Source: JBBQHM01 sp038323965 (lineage in GTDB: Bacteria; Verrucomicrobiota; Verrucomicrobiia; Chthoniobacterales; UBA10450). From it: a DNA stretch of 10,883 bases. A program made the translations under genes and the position numbers. This document shows positions 1-6,255 of the stretch, piece after piece (position 1 is the stretch's first letter; each line of letters begins with the position of its first letter). Below the pieces are notes generated by a model. That model was not told where the DNA came from. It did no database searches and worked only from the letters and a program-made list of their open reading frames with translations. The DNA is taken from positions 1 through 10,883 of the forward strand of contig JBBQHM010000072.1 of NCBI GenBank assembly GCA_038323965.1, given 5' to 3'.

Positions 1-989
1 CCGGCATAGTAGGGAAGCAGAATGTAGGTTTCGCCCAGCCCTGCATACGCCAGCGCGTAGTTCGGATCGCGCGCGATCGCCTGATTATAGAACTCAATCG
101 CGCGCGGCAAATTATCGCCGCGGCGCAGACCCCAGAAGTGGCGCCCTTTGATGTAGAGCTCGTGTGCGATCGGATCTTCGGGCGTCGAATGAGCCAGAGC
201 ATTCTTTTCGTTTCCGCTCAACTTCGCCTGCAAAGTGTCAGCGATGGTTTTGGCGATGTCGCTCTCGACCGTGAAAATGTCGGTCAGCTTCCGATCGTAT
301 ATGTCGGCCCAGAGATGCGCATCGGTCAGCGCATTGATGAGCTGCACGTTGACGCGCACCTGATCGTTCGACTTCTGCACACTGCCTTCCAGGATGTTGG
401 CGACGCCAAGTTGCCTCGCGATTTGCGGCAAATTATCTGGCGCGCTTTTGAAGTGCTGCGTCGAAGTACGCGAGATGACTTTTAAATCCGCCACTTTTGC
501 CAGCCGCGTCAGGATTTCATCCTGCACTCCTTCGGCGAAAAACGCGTTATCGGGATCGCGACTAAGATTATCGAACGGCAGCACCGCGATCGATTTCTCC
601 GGAGTGCCGGAAGTCACCAGCGCAGGCGCCGAGGCGACCGGCTTCGACCGGAGGCGTTGCCACGCCAGCAACCCTGCCGCAAGCATGGCCAGGACCGCGA
701 TCAGGGTGATAAATTTGCGCCGGCTCCACTGCGGATTCACCAAATCCGCCGGCACGTTCGCGGTCCGTTTCATTCCGTCAGGTGTCATCTCGAAGGCCCA
801 TGCGATCACGAGCGCGATCGGAAACCCAAGCAGCACCAACACGACGACCGCCGTCGTAATCCCGTCCGGCAAATGCAACGCCGGCACGATGGTGGCGCAG
901 ACCTGCATGACCAACCAGCCGGCGACGGCATACGCAATCGCCACCTTGTAAACATTGCGCCGCTTCAGTTCGGCGAAGAAAGATTTCAT
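1..989 (-). CDS. Membrane-anchored TolB-N-like/TPR protein without a cyclase domain (3' end outside window)
   Basis: Seen: 329 codons are open from the ATG at 987-989 to the window edge, so the C-terminus is missing. The protein begins MKSFFAELKRRNVYKVA, an N-terminus I recognise from many membrane-anchored TolB-N/TPR proteins, which fixes the start although no clear Shine-Dalgarno sequence precedes it. Hydrophobic helices lie at about 18-36, 45-66 and 92-110. A TolB-N-like domain (COG5616 type) follows at about 132-257, from SIAVLPFDNLS through VANILEGSV to HLWADIYDR. TPR repeats begin at about 275 (AIEFYNQAIARDPNYALAYAGLGE). Three helices after a cytoplasmic N-terminus would place the TolB-N and TPR parts in the periplasm (inference). 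The TolB-N part resembles those of the genes at 3548 and 8345 (shared AFFA.GVQD.IL and DLKVISR), but the cyclase domain is absent. It is probably a sensory or protein-binding scaffold; the molecular role is unknown. Confidence 0.88.
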   Translation of the reverse strand, partial: MKSFFAELKRRNVYKVAIAYAVAGWLVMQVCATIVPALHLPDGITTAVVVLVLLGFPIALVIAWAFEMTPDGMKRTANVPADLVNPQWSRRKFITLIAVLAMLAAGLLAWQRLRSKPVASAPALVTSGTPEKSIAVLPFDNLSRDPDNAFFAEGVQDEILTRLAKVADLKVISRTSTQHFKSAPDNLPQIARQLGVANILEGSVQKSNDQVRVNVQLINALTDAHLWADIYDRKLTDIFTVESDIAKTIADTLQAKLSGNEKNALAHSTPEDPIAHELYIKGRHFWGLRRGDNLPRAIEFYNQAIARDPNYALAYAGLGETYILLPYYA

Positions 990-1069
990 GCGTCGGAACG
1001 GCGCGCTGCGCTGAACGCTTCTAGTTCCGTCCTCGACGTTGCGGAAGCTTAATCGCTTTCGGACCGCCA

Positions 1070-1100
1070 CGCCGTCCGCTCCGAAAGGGAGCGGACGGCG
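1070..1100. terminator. Perfect 13-bp GC-rich hairpin, possible terminator
   Basis: The left arm at 1070-1082 (cgccgtccgctcc) is perfectly complementary to the right arm at 1088-1100 (ggagcggacggcg), with loop gaaag. It lies 38 bases past the stop of the small secreted-protein gene (read on the minus strand) and about 80 bases before the next minus-strand start. The position suits a terminator, but neither strand shows a T-tract after the stem, so it could also be an mRNA-stabilising stem or a dispersed palindromic repeat. Confidence 0.6.
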
Positions 1101-1112
1101 GTATTTGCGTTA

Positions 1113-1126
1113 CGCGCCAAGGCGCG
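1113..1126. repeat. Small GC hairpin next to the 13-bp hairpin
   Basis: The sequence cgcgccaaggcgcg is self-complementary: five G-C pairs around a four-base loop. It sits 12 bases from the stop codon of the small secreted-protein gene and 12 bases from the larger hairpin, giving two stem-loops in tandem in a transcript of that gene. It may be part of the 3' end structure, or chance in GC-rich DNA. Confidence 0.4.
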
Positions 1127-1137
1127 GAGAACAGCGC

Positions 1138-1599
1138 TTAACCCTTGTCGTAAACTCCGGTACCCTCAAATTTCGCGCCTTTCGCATCCGTCCCGCTGGT
1201 GGTGACGGTGCGGCTTTTGCCATCTGCCGACACGACGATAGTCCCGGTCATTGTCACTTTACCGTCCTTCTTAATGGTCATCTCAAGCGTGTTCGCGCCT
1301 GCTTCTTTGTAAGCACGCGTGTCTGAGGTTGAATCCCCCGTAACAGGGTAATCTTTACCGTCAAATTTCCCGGTCCACTCATTGTGAGTATTTTTATCTT
1401 CCGCATCTTTGCCATCCACCGTCACTTTGATCTGATCGCCCGCGACCGCATAGACCACCATGGAATTCTTCCCCGCGCCAGGCGCAGGCTTCGATTTTGC
1501 TTCGTTCAACTTCCAGGTGCCCATGTGCGGACTGGCCAGGCAGATACCACCCGCTGCCAGCGTAAGCATCAGCGTCAATCCAATTTTTCTTGTCTTCAT
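1138..1599 (-). CDS. Small exported protein, uncharacterised TWKLN/KSK family
   Basis: Seen: 153 residues from the ATG at 1597-1599 to a TAA stop. The frame stays open upstream to 1770, but that extension is Arg-rich and featureless. The chosen start gives a normal Sec signal peptide: a KTRK n-region, the hydrophobic stretch IGLTLMLTLAAGGICLA and a plausible cleavage before SPH at about residue 23. No lipobox is present. The mature part has about 130 residues: GTWKLNEAKSKPAPG near its start, repeated polar beta-strand-like segments (DGKDYPVTGD, GKVTMTGTIVVSADGKSRTVT) and a GTGVYDKG tail. I recall such proteins as hypothetical proteins in Acidobacteriota and Verrucomicrobiota; the pattern suggests a small secreted beta-barrel (lipocalin-like) fold, which is inference. 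It diverges from the amidase across a 163-base gap. Function unknown. An alternative ATG six codons upstream (1617) would only lengthen the n-region. Confidence 0.82.
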   Translation of the reverse strand: MKTRKIGLTLMLTLAAGGICLASPHMGTWKLNEAKSKPAPGAGKNSMVVYAVAGDQIKVTVDGKDAEDKNTHNEWTGKFDGKDYPVTGDSTSDTRAYKEAGANTLEMTIKKDGKVTMTGTIVVSADGKSRTVTTSGTDAKGAKFEGTGVYDKG

Positions 1600-1659
1600 A
1601 ATCAAACCATCCCGCATCCGCTGCCTGACGCGGTCAATACCGTTTTCTGAGTAATAAAC

Positions 1660-1720
1660 GCGCGCCAACTTTCGGCGTGTTTGCCGACGAGGCCGGCATC
1701 TTATTTCCGAGTTGGCGCGC
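1660..1720. promoter_or_regulatory. 11-bp inverted repeat in a divergent promoter region, operator candidate
   Basis: The sequence gcgcgccaact at 1660-1670 is the exact reverse complement of agttggcgcgc at 1710-1720, with a 39-base spacer. Inside the spacer are a shorter tcggc/gccga pair (1672-1676 and 1683-1687) and a nearby gccgacgaggccggc. The element lies between the divergent starts at 1599 (minus) and 1763 (plus), with its right arm ending 42 bases before the amidase ATG. The position suits a regulator binding site or a cruciform. No convincing sigma-70 boxes could be assigned. Confidence 0.4.
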
Positions 1721-1762
1721 TTTCGACTTGCCTTTTCCGTCCCGATCCGCAGACGATTCGGC

Positions 1763-3481
1763 ATGGACATGAGAGGAAATAAGGGGATTTACGATTCAAA
1801 CGGAAACGGCGTCAGCAGGCGGGCATTCCTAGGCACAACCCTCGCCGGCGGGGCTGCACTGATGGCTGGCGGCCTGGCGACGTTCGGCGCGAGGACTTCC
1901 AGCGCGAGTACTTCCGCGACCTGGATCGAGGCATCGATTCCCGATCTGCAGGCTGCCATGCGTTCGGGTGCACTCACTAGCGCCCAGTTGACGACCAATT
2001 ACTTAAATCAAATCGCGAGCCTGAATCCTCTGCTGCATGCGGTGATCGAGACGAATCCCGATGCTCTCACCATCGCGCAGGCGCGCGACAAGGAACGTCG
2101 GGCCGGCAAAATACGCGGTCCGCTTCACGGCATTCCAATTCTCGTTAAGGATAACCTGGCTACGCTCGATAAAATGCAGACCACCGCCGGCTCGCTGGCG
2201 CTGGTTGGCAGCACCGTTCCGGCAGACTCCGTCGTAGTCAGTAGATTGCGCGCCGCCGGCGCGATCATCCTGGGTAAGTCTAATCTCTCCGAGTGGGCTA
2301 ACTTCCGTGGCAATGCTCCGTTCAATGGCTGGAGTGCGCGCGGCGGCTTCACGCGCGATCCCTACCTCCTTAGCTTCGATCCGTGTGGATCCAGTTCGGG
2401 TTCGGGAAGCGCAACTGCAGCGAATATGTGCGCGGCTTCGGTCGGCACAGAGACAGATGGTTCGATCGTTTGTCCGTCAGGTAACAATCTGGTCGTCGGA
2501 CTTAAGCCAACCGTAGGCCTTGTCTCGCAGGATGGGATTATTCCTATTAGCCATAGCCAGGATACTGCGGGACCCATGTGCCGCACCGTAACTGACGCGG
2601 CCATCATGCTCGGCGTAATGCAATCGCCGTTCGGCTCAGTCACTGGAATCAGGGTGCCGACTGACTATACGCAGTTCTTGAGAATAGGCTCGCTGAAAGG
2701 CGCACGGATTGGCGTGGATAATCGCTACTTCTCAACTGCTTTCGGTGGTGAGCACGATTTAGTCAACGTTGCCCAGAAAGGTCTGGACGCGATGAAAATG
2801 CTCGGGGCAATACTCGTCCCGACAGACACTGGCAATCCGTTCGAACAGCATAACAAGTTCTATAACGACGAATACACCGTTCTGCTCTACGAATTCAAAG
2901 TTCAGATTGCACAATACCTCGCTACGCTTGGCAATACCTCGATGCGCAGTTTGGCCGACTTGATTGCCTTCGACATCGCTAACTGTCCTGCTGAAATGAA
3001 ATACTTCGGCCAACAGGTGTTCGAGCAGGCGCAGCAGACGAGTGGAAACTTGAACGACCCGGCGTATCTCAGTGCGCGTCAGGATAACCTTACTTTCGCG
3101 CGTGCGAACGGAATCGATGCCGCGCTGAAGAAAGACAACTTGGACGCAATCGTAGCTCCATCGTATAGCTATGCTTCCTCCTTACCTGCGGTGGCCGGTT
3201 ATCCAAACATCTCCATCCCAGTAGGACTGACGCCGGAAGGCAAACCGGCAGGCCTTTGGATGTATAGCGGGTTCCTCAAGGAACCGAAGCTTCTCGCTTA
3301 CGCTTATGATCTCGAGCAATCGATTAAGCCGCGAGTGCAGCCTGGTTACCTTGGCTCAGTCCCGCCTGAGCCAGCAGATGCAGGCATTTGCGCCGCACTC
3401 TCACCGGCGCCTGTAGCCCCCTTGGTGGACGGTAAAGCGCAAACATCGCGCCATCTGGGAACCGGTAAACCACTACAGTAG
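1763..3481 (+). CDS. Tat-exported amidase-signature family hydrolase
   Basis: Seen: 572 residues from the ATG at 1763 (a second ATG at 1769 is equally possible). The frame extends to a TTG at 1712, but that adds only a basic, featureless stretch and overlaps the inverted repeat. A twin-arginine motif SRRAFLG at residues 18-24 and a long Ala/Gly-rich hydrophobic stretch indicate Tat export, with cleavage near residue 48. The amidase-signature core is complete: catalytic Lys129 in GIPILVKDN, cis-Ser210 in DPCGSSSGSGSA and nucleophile Ser234 in VGTETDGSIVCPS, with the usual 24-residue Ser-Ser spacing. The C-terminal AVAGYPNISIPVG and a late Glu-Gln pair are also typical. Family knowledge: Ser-cisSer-Lys enzymes hydrolyse amide bonds. 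GatA works in the cytoplasm with GatB/GatC, neither of which is seen here, so a stand-alone scavenging amidase acting outside the cytoplasm is more likely. The substrate cannot be read from the sequence. It converges on the cyclase gene ending at 3548. Confidence 0.93.
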   Translation: MDMRGNKGIYDSNGNGVSRRAFLGTTLAGGAALMAGGLATFGARTSSASTSATWIEASIPDLQAAMRSGALTSAQLTTNYLNQIASLNPLLHAVIETNPDALTIAQARDKERRAGKIRGPLHGIPILVKDNLATLDKMQTTAGSLALVGSTVPADSVVVSRLRAAGAIILGKSNLSEWANFRGNAPFNGWSARGGFTRDPYLLSFDPCGSSSGSGSATAANMCAASVGTETDGSIVCPSGNNLVVGLKPTVGLVSQDGIIPISHSQDTAGPMCRTVTDAAIMLGVMQSPFGSVTGIRVPTDYTQFLRIGSLKGARIGVDNRYFSTAFGGEHDLVNVAQKGLDAMKMLGAILVPTDTGNPFEQHNKFYNDEYTVLLYEFKVQIAQYLATLGNTSMRSLADLIAFDIANCPAEMKYFGQQVFEQAQQTSGNLNDPAYLSARQDNLTFARANGIDAALKKDNLDAIVAPSYSYASSLPAVAGYPNISIPVGLTPEGKPAGLWMYSGFLKEPKLLAYAYDLEQSIKPRVQPGYLGSVPPEPADAGICAALSPAPVAPLVDGKAQTSRHLGTGKPLQ

Positions 3482-3488
3482 GAACGCT

Positions 3489-3529
3489 CGGAGACCAGCG
3501 GAGTAGTTAGATCTACTTCGCTGGCTCCG
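3489..3529. terminator. Hairpin between convergent genes, probable bidirectional terminator
   Basis: The arm ccagcggagtag (3495-3506) pairs with ctacttcgctgg (3513-3524) over 12 positions, one of them a G-T wobble, around the loop ttagat. A further cggag/ctccg pairing (3489-3493 with 3525-3529) extends the stem past one bulged A (3494). It almost fills the 66-base gap between the amidase stop (3481) and the convergent cyclase stop (3548), where a shared terminator is expected. There is no T-tract on either strand, so intrinsic termination would be atypical. Confidence 0.6.
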
Positions 3530-3547
3530 GAGCCTCGCTAATTGCCG

Positions 3548-5917
3548 TTAGTAGATTGTCTTCGGCTCTGGTCCGGCGACGAGCTTTTGAAATCGAGGAT
3601 CGCTGCGCAGTGAATCCCATTCCCATCCCAGGCGGAGCGCGGTGATCGTGATGGTGTCGGCCGCAGGCGTGGTAATGAGTTTCTCGATCAGCGCCATGGC
3701 TTTATCCTTTTCTCCGGTGAGCGCGTAGACCAGCGCGAGATCGCCCGCCGCCGCGCCGGTCTCCATGGCGTCACCGCGTTTTTCGTTACCCTTGAGGGAC
3801 TCTTCCTGCTCGCGAATCGCGTCTGCTTTGCGACCCACACCGCAATAAACCATCGCCAGCCTATGACGCAGGCCACCCGAGTCCGGCGAGCCCCGGAGGA
3901 GTTTCTCGTAACGTTCGACCAACGGTTCAAGGATTGCCTTGGCGCCAGCAGCGTCGCCGCGGGCCATCGCCGTTTGACCAAGGTAATATGCCTTTGTTTG
4001 ACGCGCCGGAAATTCCTCCGCTGGTGGGTCAGGCGCGAATTGATCAGCCCAGGCAAAATCGCGCGCGCGCATGGCAAGCTGCCAGCGCGCCTCGATGATC
4101 TCGGGGTTGCGTCGCAAATTCTCGGTCAGCTTTTCCAGCATCGCCCGACCCACCGATGGATCTCCGGTGCGATCGACCTCACTCGTCGCCAGCACACCCC
4201 ACGCTTCCGCCGAGTCCGGCTCTATTTCCACGGCATGTCTTGCTGTTTCCACCGCTCCAGACCAGTCGCGTAACAGCGCACGGGTATGCTGCCCAGTCAG
4301 ATGCGCATGCCGAGGATCAAGTTCCTGCGCCTTATCGAACGCTGCGAGAGCGTCACGCCATTTACCTTGTCGACGAAAGATTAATCCAGACAACTCCAGA
4401 ATTTCCGGATCGTTTGGCGAAGCAGCGACGGCGATCGCGAACTCCTTCAACGCCGCGTCGTAGTTTCTTTCCGCGCGATAATAGTAATGTCCCTGCGCGA
4501 GGTGTGTCTCGCCGAGCGCCGGCGCCAGGCGAATAGCTTGATCGAGCAGCGTGCGCGCCTTCTCTTTGCGCATCGGATCGCGGCCGATCTGATACATGTA
4601 GCTGTTGAAACTGGACGCGCGCGCGTAGGCCAGCGCGAACTCCGGGTCACGCGTGATTGCTTCCGTGTAGAGCCCGTCGATCGCCAGTGCGTCCCGCTTG
4701 GAACTCGCCACGCGTTCGCGCTCCTTTGCCTGGAGATAGAGAACGTACGCTTCAGGATTCTTGGTTGGTTTCGCGGCCAATCGCACCTTCTCCTCAGGCG
4801 CAAGCTTGGCGCGCAGGACATTCGCAATCTCCGCCGCCAGCTCGCCCTGGAGCCCGATCGAATCCTCTAACGTCCGGTCGTAGCGCTCGGCCCAGAGATG
4901 CCGGTCATGAATTGCATCGATTAACTGCACGTTGACCAGAACTCGTTTGCCGACTCGTCGGACGCTGCCTTCCAGAATATTCGCCACCCCGAGCGCCTTA
5001 CCAATGTCGCGCAGACTTCGCGTCGCGCTGCGATATTGCATCACCGAAGTACGACTGATTACCTTTAAGTCGCTGATCTTTGCCAGACTCGTGAGAATAT
5101 CGTCCTGAATGCCGTCGGCGAAAAACGCGTTCTCCTTCTCCTCGCTCAGATTCTCGAGGGGCAGGACCGCAATGCTCTTCTCCGGGGCATCAGTGGCCGC
5201 TGGGGCGGCAACCGCGGTCGCGCGACCCGGCGTACGATGTGCTGCCAGCCATACGCCCACGCCCACGACGGCAAGAAAACTGACAACCGCCGCTGCGATG
5301 AAAATTTGCCGTGAAGCAATCTTTTTGCGGGGAATGGGCACACTGGCGACACCCGCAAACTTCCTCGGAACTTCCCGGTTACCGAAGTCATCACCCACGA
5401 GATTAAACAGGCGGACCCGGTCGCCGTGTTTCACTTCGCACTCGCCCAGTTCACGGATGGAAGGGGCCCATTCCCGGAACTGCGCGAGATCCTCCGCCAC
5501 GCGTTGCGAAAGCAGGATGTGCCCCGCATCGCCGCAATCCATCACGCGCTGCGCCAGATTCATCCCGGCCCCGGCGACATTTGCGCGCTGGTTCACGTCG
5601 GTCACACCGCGCACCGCGCCGCTATGGATTCCCATGCGCAGTTGGATTTGCGGATGCGATTTTAGCGCGCGGGCGACTTCCACCGCACATCGCACCGGAG
5701 CATCCGATCTCTCGAGGAAGGCCAGCGCCATGCCGTCGCCCGTGGGCAGCGAGATCAACTTCCCATTCTCCTCCGCCGCCCGGAATTGATCGGTCGCACG
5801 GACGATTTCGTTCAATTCGTCCATCATCTCGTGCTGATCGTCGATCAGCAGTTTCGAAAATCCGATGACGTCCATGAACAGGACGTGGGCTAGGTCAAAA
5901 TTTACAGCTGACGACAT
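3548..5917 (-). CDS. Class III nucleotide cyclase/TolB-N/TPR transmembrane protein A
   Basis: Seen: 789 residues, ATG at 5915-5917. Domains in order: class III adenylate/guanylate cyclase domain (about 7-175); one transmembrane helix (about 204-226); TolB-N-like domain (about 246-375, KSIAVLPLENLS to HLWAERYDR); TPR repeats (about 388-770); and a C-terminal LRSDPRFQKLV motif that ends many relatives. In the cyclase domain, metal-binding Asp16 (FMDVIGFSKL) and Asp61 (PTGDGMAL) and transition-state Asn120/Arg124 (MNLAQR) are present. The usual purine-selecting Lys is Leu57, and the usual Asp/Thr is Asn113. The domain should therefore be able to bind metal and cyclise a nucleoside triphosphate, but ATP/GTP preference cannot be assumed. 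Inferred topology: cyclase in the cytoplasm, TolB-N and TPR in the periplasm, so an external protein or peptide signal could control the cyclase. It follows B on the same strand after a 338-base gap, so it probably has its own promoter. No Shine-Dalgarno sequence is obvious. Confidence 0.92.
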   Translation of the reverse strand: MSSAVNFDLAHVLFMDVIGFSKLLIDDQHEMMDELNEIVRATDQFRAAEENGKLISLPTGDGMALAFLERSDAPVRCAVEVARALKSHPQIQLRMGIHSGAVRGVTDVNQRANVAGAGMNLAQRVMDCGDAGHILLSQRVAEDLAQFREWAPSIRELGECEVKHGDRVRLFNLVGDDFGNREVPRKFAGVASVPIPRKKIASRQIFIAAAVVSFLAVVGVGVWLAAHRTPGRATAVAAPAATDAPEKSIAVLPLENLSEEKENAFFADGIQDDILTSLAKISDLKVISRTSVMQYRSATRSLRDIGKALGVANILEGSVRRVGKRVLVNVQLIDAIHDRHLWAERYDRTLEDSIGLQGELAAEIANVLRAKLAPEEKVRLAAKPTKNPEAYVLYLQAKERERVASSKRDALAIDGLYTEAITRDPEFALAYARASSFNSYMYQIGRDPMRKEKARTLLDQAIRLAPALGETHLAQGHYYYRAERNYDAALKEFAIAVAASPNDPEILELSGLIFRRQGKWRDALAAFDKAQELDPRHAHLTGQHTRALLRDWSGAVETARHAVEIEPDSAEAWGVLATSEVDRTGDPSVGRAMLEKLTENLRRNPEIIEARWQLAMRARDFAWADQFAPDPPAEEFPARQTKAYYLGQTAMARGDAAGAKAILEPLVERYEKLLRGSPDSGGLRHRLAMVYCGVGRKADAIREQEESLKGNEKRGDAMETGAAAGDLALVYALTGEKDKAMALIEKLITTPAADTITITALRLGWEWDSLRSDPRFQKLVAGPEPKTIY

Positions 5918-5927
5918 CCGGAAGTGA

Positions 5928-6224
5928 CGTCATCATTCACCGCTCCACTCCGCGGCGTCGAGCCGAAACGCCGAACCTGACATTGCTCGCCCTGAAAAAT
6001 TTCGGATATGCGTGACGAAAAACCAACGCCGCTCTACACACAACGGACGACTTTTTGTCGCCCTGCAGCGAGACGGGAGCTCTTATTTTTCCAACGCCAT
6101 ATCGGGCGATCGCTTCGCGCTGCGCGGATGCGTGATGAATTATCGCACGACCACGCAAGATCTGGAGATTCTGCTCGACGATTTGCGCCGCGTAGCAGCG
6201 AAACAAAGTAGGGATCCGAACTAG
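5928..6224 (+). pseudogene. C-terminal remnant of a group II PLP-dependent decarboxylase
   Basis: Seen: this plus-strand frame is open from just after a stop at 5925 to a TAG at 6222-6224. From about 6042 it encodes NGRLFVALQRDGSSYFSNAI followed by SGDRFALRGCVMNYRTT and DLEILLDDLRRVA. Family knowledge: this matches the end of pyridoxal-dependent aromatic-amino-acid/glutamate-type decarboxylases (Pfam PF00282 group), which finish with 'G..YVSNA...GRFALRACIVNFRTT..D'. Only about 55 residues of some 470-500 are recognisable; the PLP-Lys and the rest of the active site are absent. Upstream of 6042 the frame shows no clear homology, though a second frame reads TLLALKNFGYA at about 5980-6012, which might be an internal decarboxylase segment (weak). 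It lies convergent to protein B (stop at 6256) and divergent from protein A. Most likely the scar of a gene lost when the cyclase array formed. A short new gene using a GTG at 6012 is possible but less likely. Confidence 0.62.
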
Positions 6225-6255
6225 TTGGGTTTCAGCGAAGTGACATCAATTTACC

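Noticed and set aside
138..951. Plus-strand frames at 138-485 and 394-951
   Set aside because: They lie antisense to the TolB-N/TPR gene; their residues mirror its codons and show no independent motif.
1056..1087. Alternative pairing ctttcgga (1056-1063) with tccgaaag (1080-1087), mutually exclusive with the 13-bp hairpin
   Set aside because: An 8-bp stem cannot compete with the perfect 13-bp stem, and no leader peptide or ligand-binding RNA motif is seen, so I do not claim an attenuator.
1712..1762. TTG-initiated extension of the amidase
   Set aside because: It has no family features, it overlaps the inverted repeat, and the ATG at 1763 or 1769 places the Tat motif at a normal distance from the N-terminus.
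1600..1770. N-terminal extension of the small secreted protein to 1770
   Set aside because: It would bury the signal peptide behind 57 Arg-rich residues and cover the divergent promoter region including the inverted repeat; the ATG at 1599 gives a normal signal peptide.
1763..3481. Reading the amidase as GatA of the tRNA amidotransferase
   Set aside because: It has a Tat signal, a C-terminal region unlike GatA and no gatB/gatC neighbours.
3863..5789. Long plus-strand frames opposite protein A (for example 3863-4273, 4156-4536, 5109-5789)
   Set aside because: They are antisense shadows in GC-rich coding DNA, without recognisable domains, and overlap a gene with clear domain structure.
5925..5932. 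TGACGTCA palindrome seven bases before the ATG of protein A, and a GTGA...TCAC pair around it
   Set aside because: The perfect 8-mer matches the eukaryotic CRE, which has no meaning here, and the GTGA/TCAC spacing is nine bases rather than the six of a bacterial CRP site. It is too short to stand out from chance.
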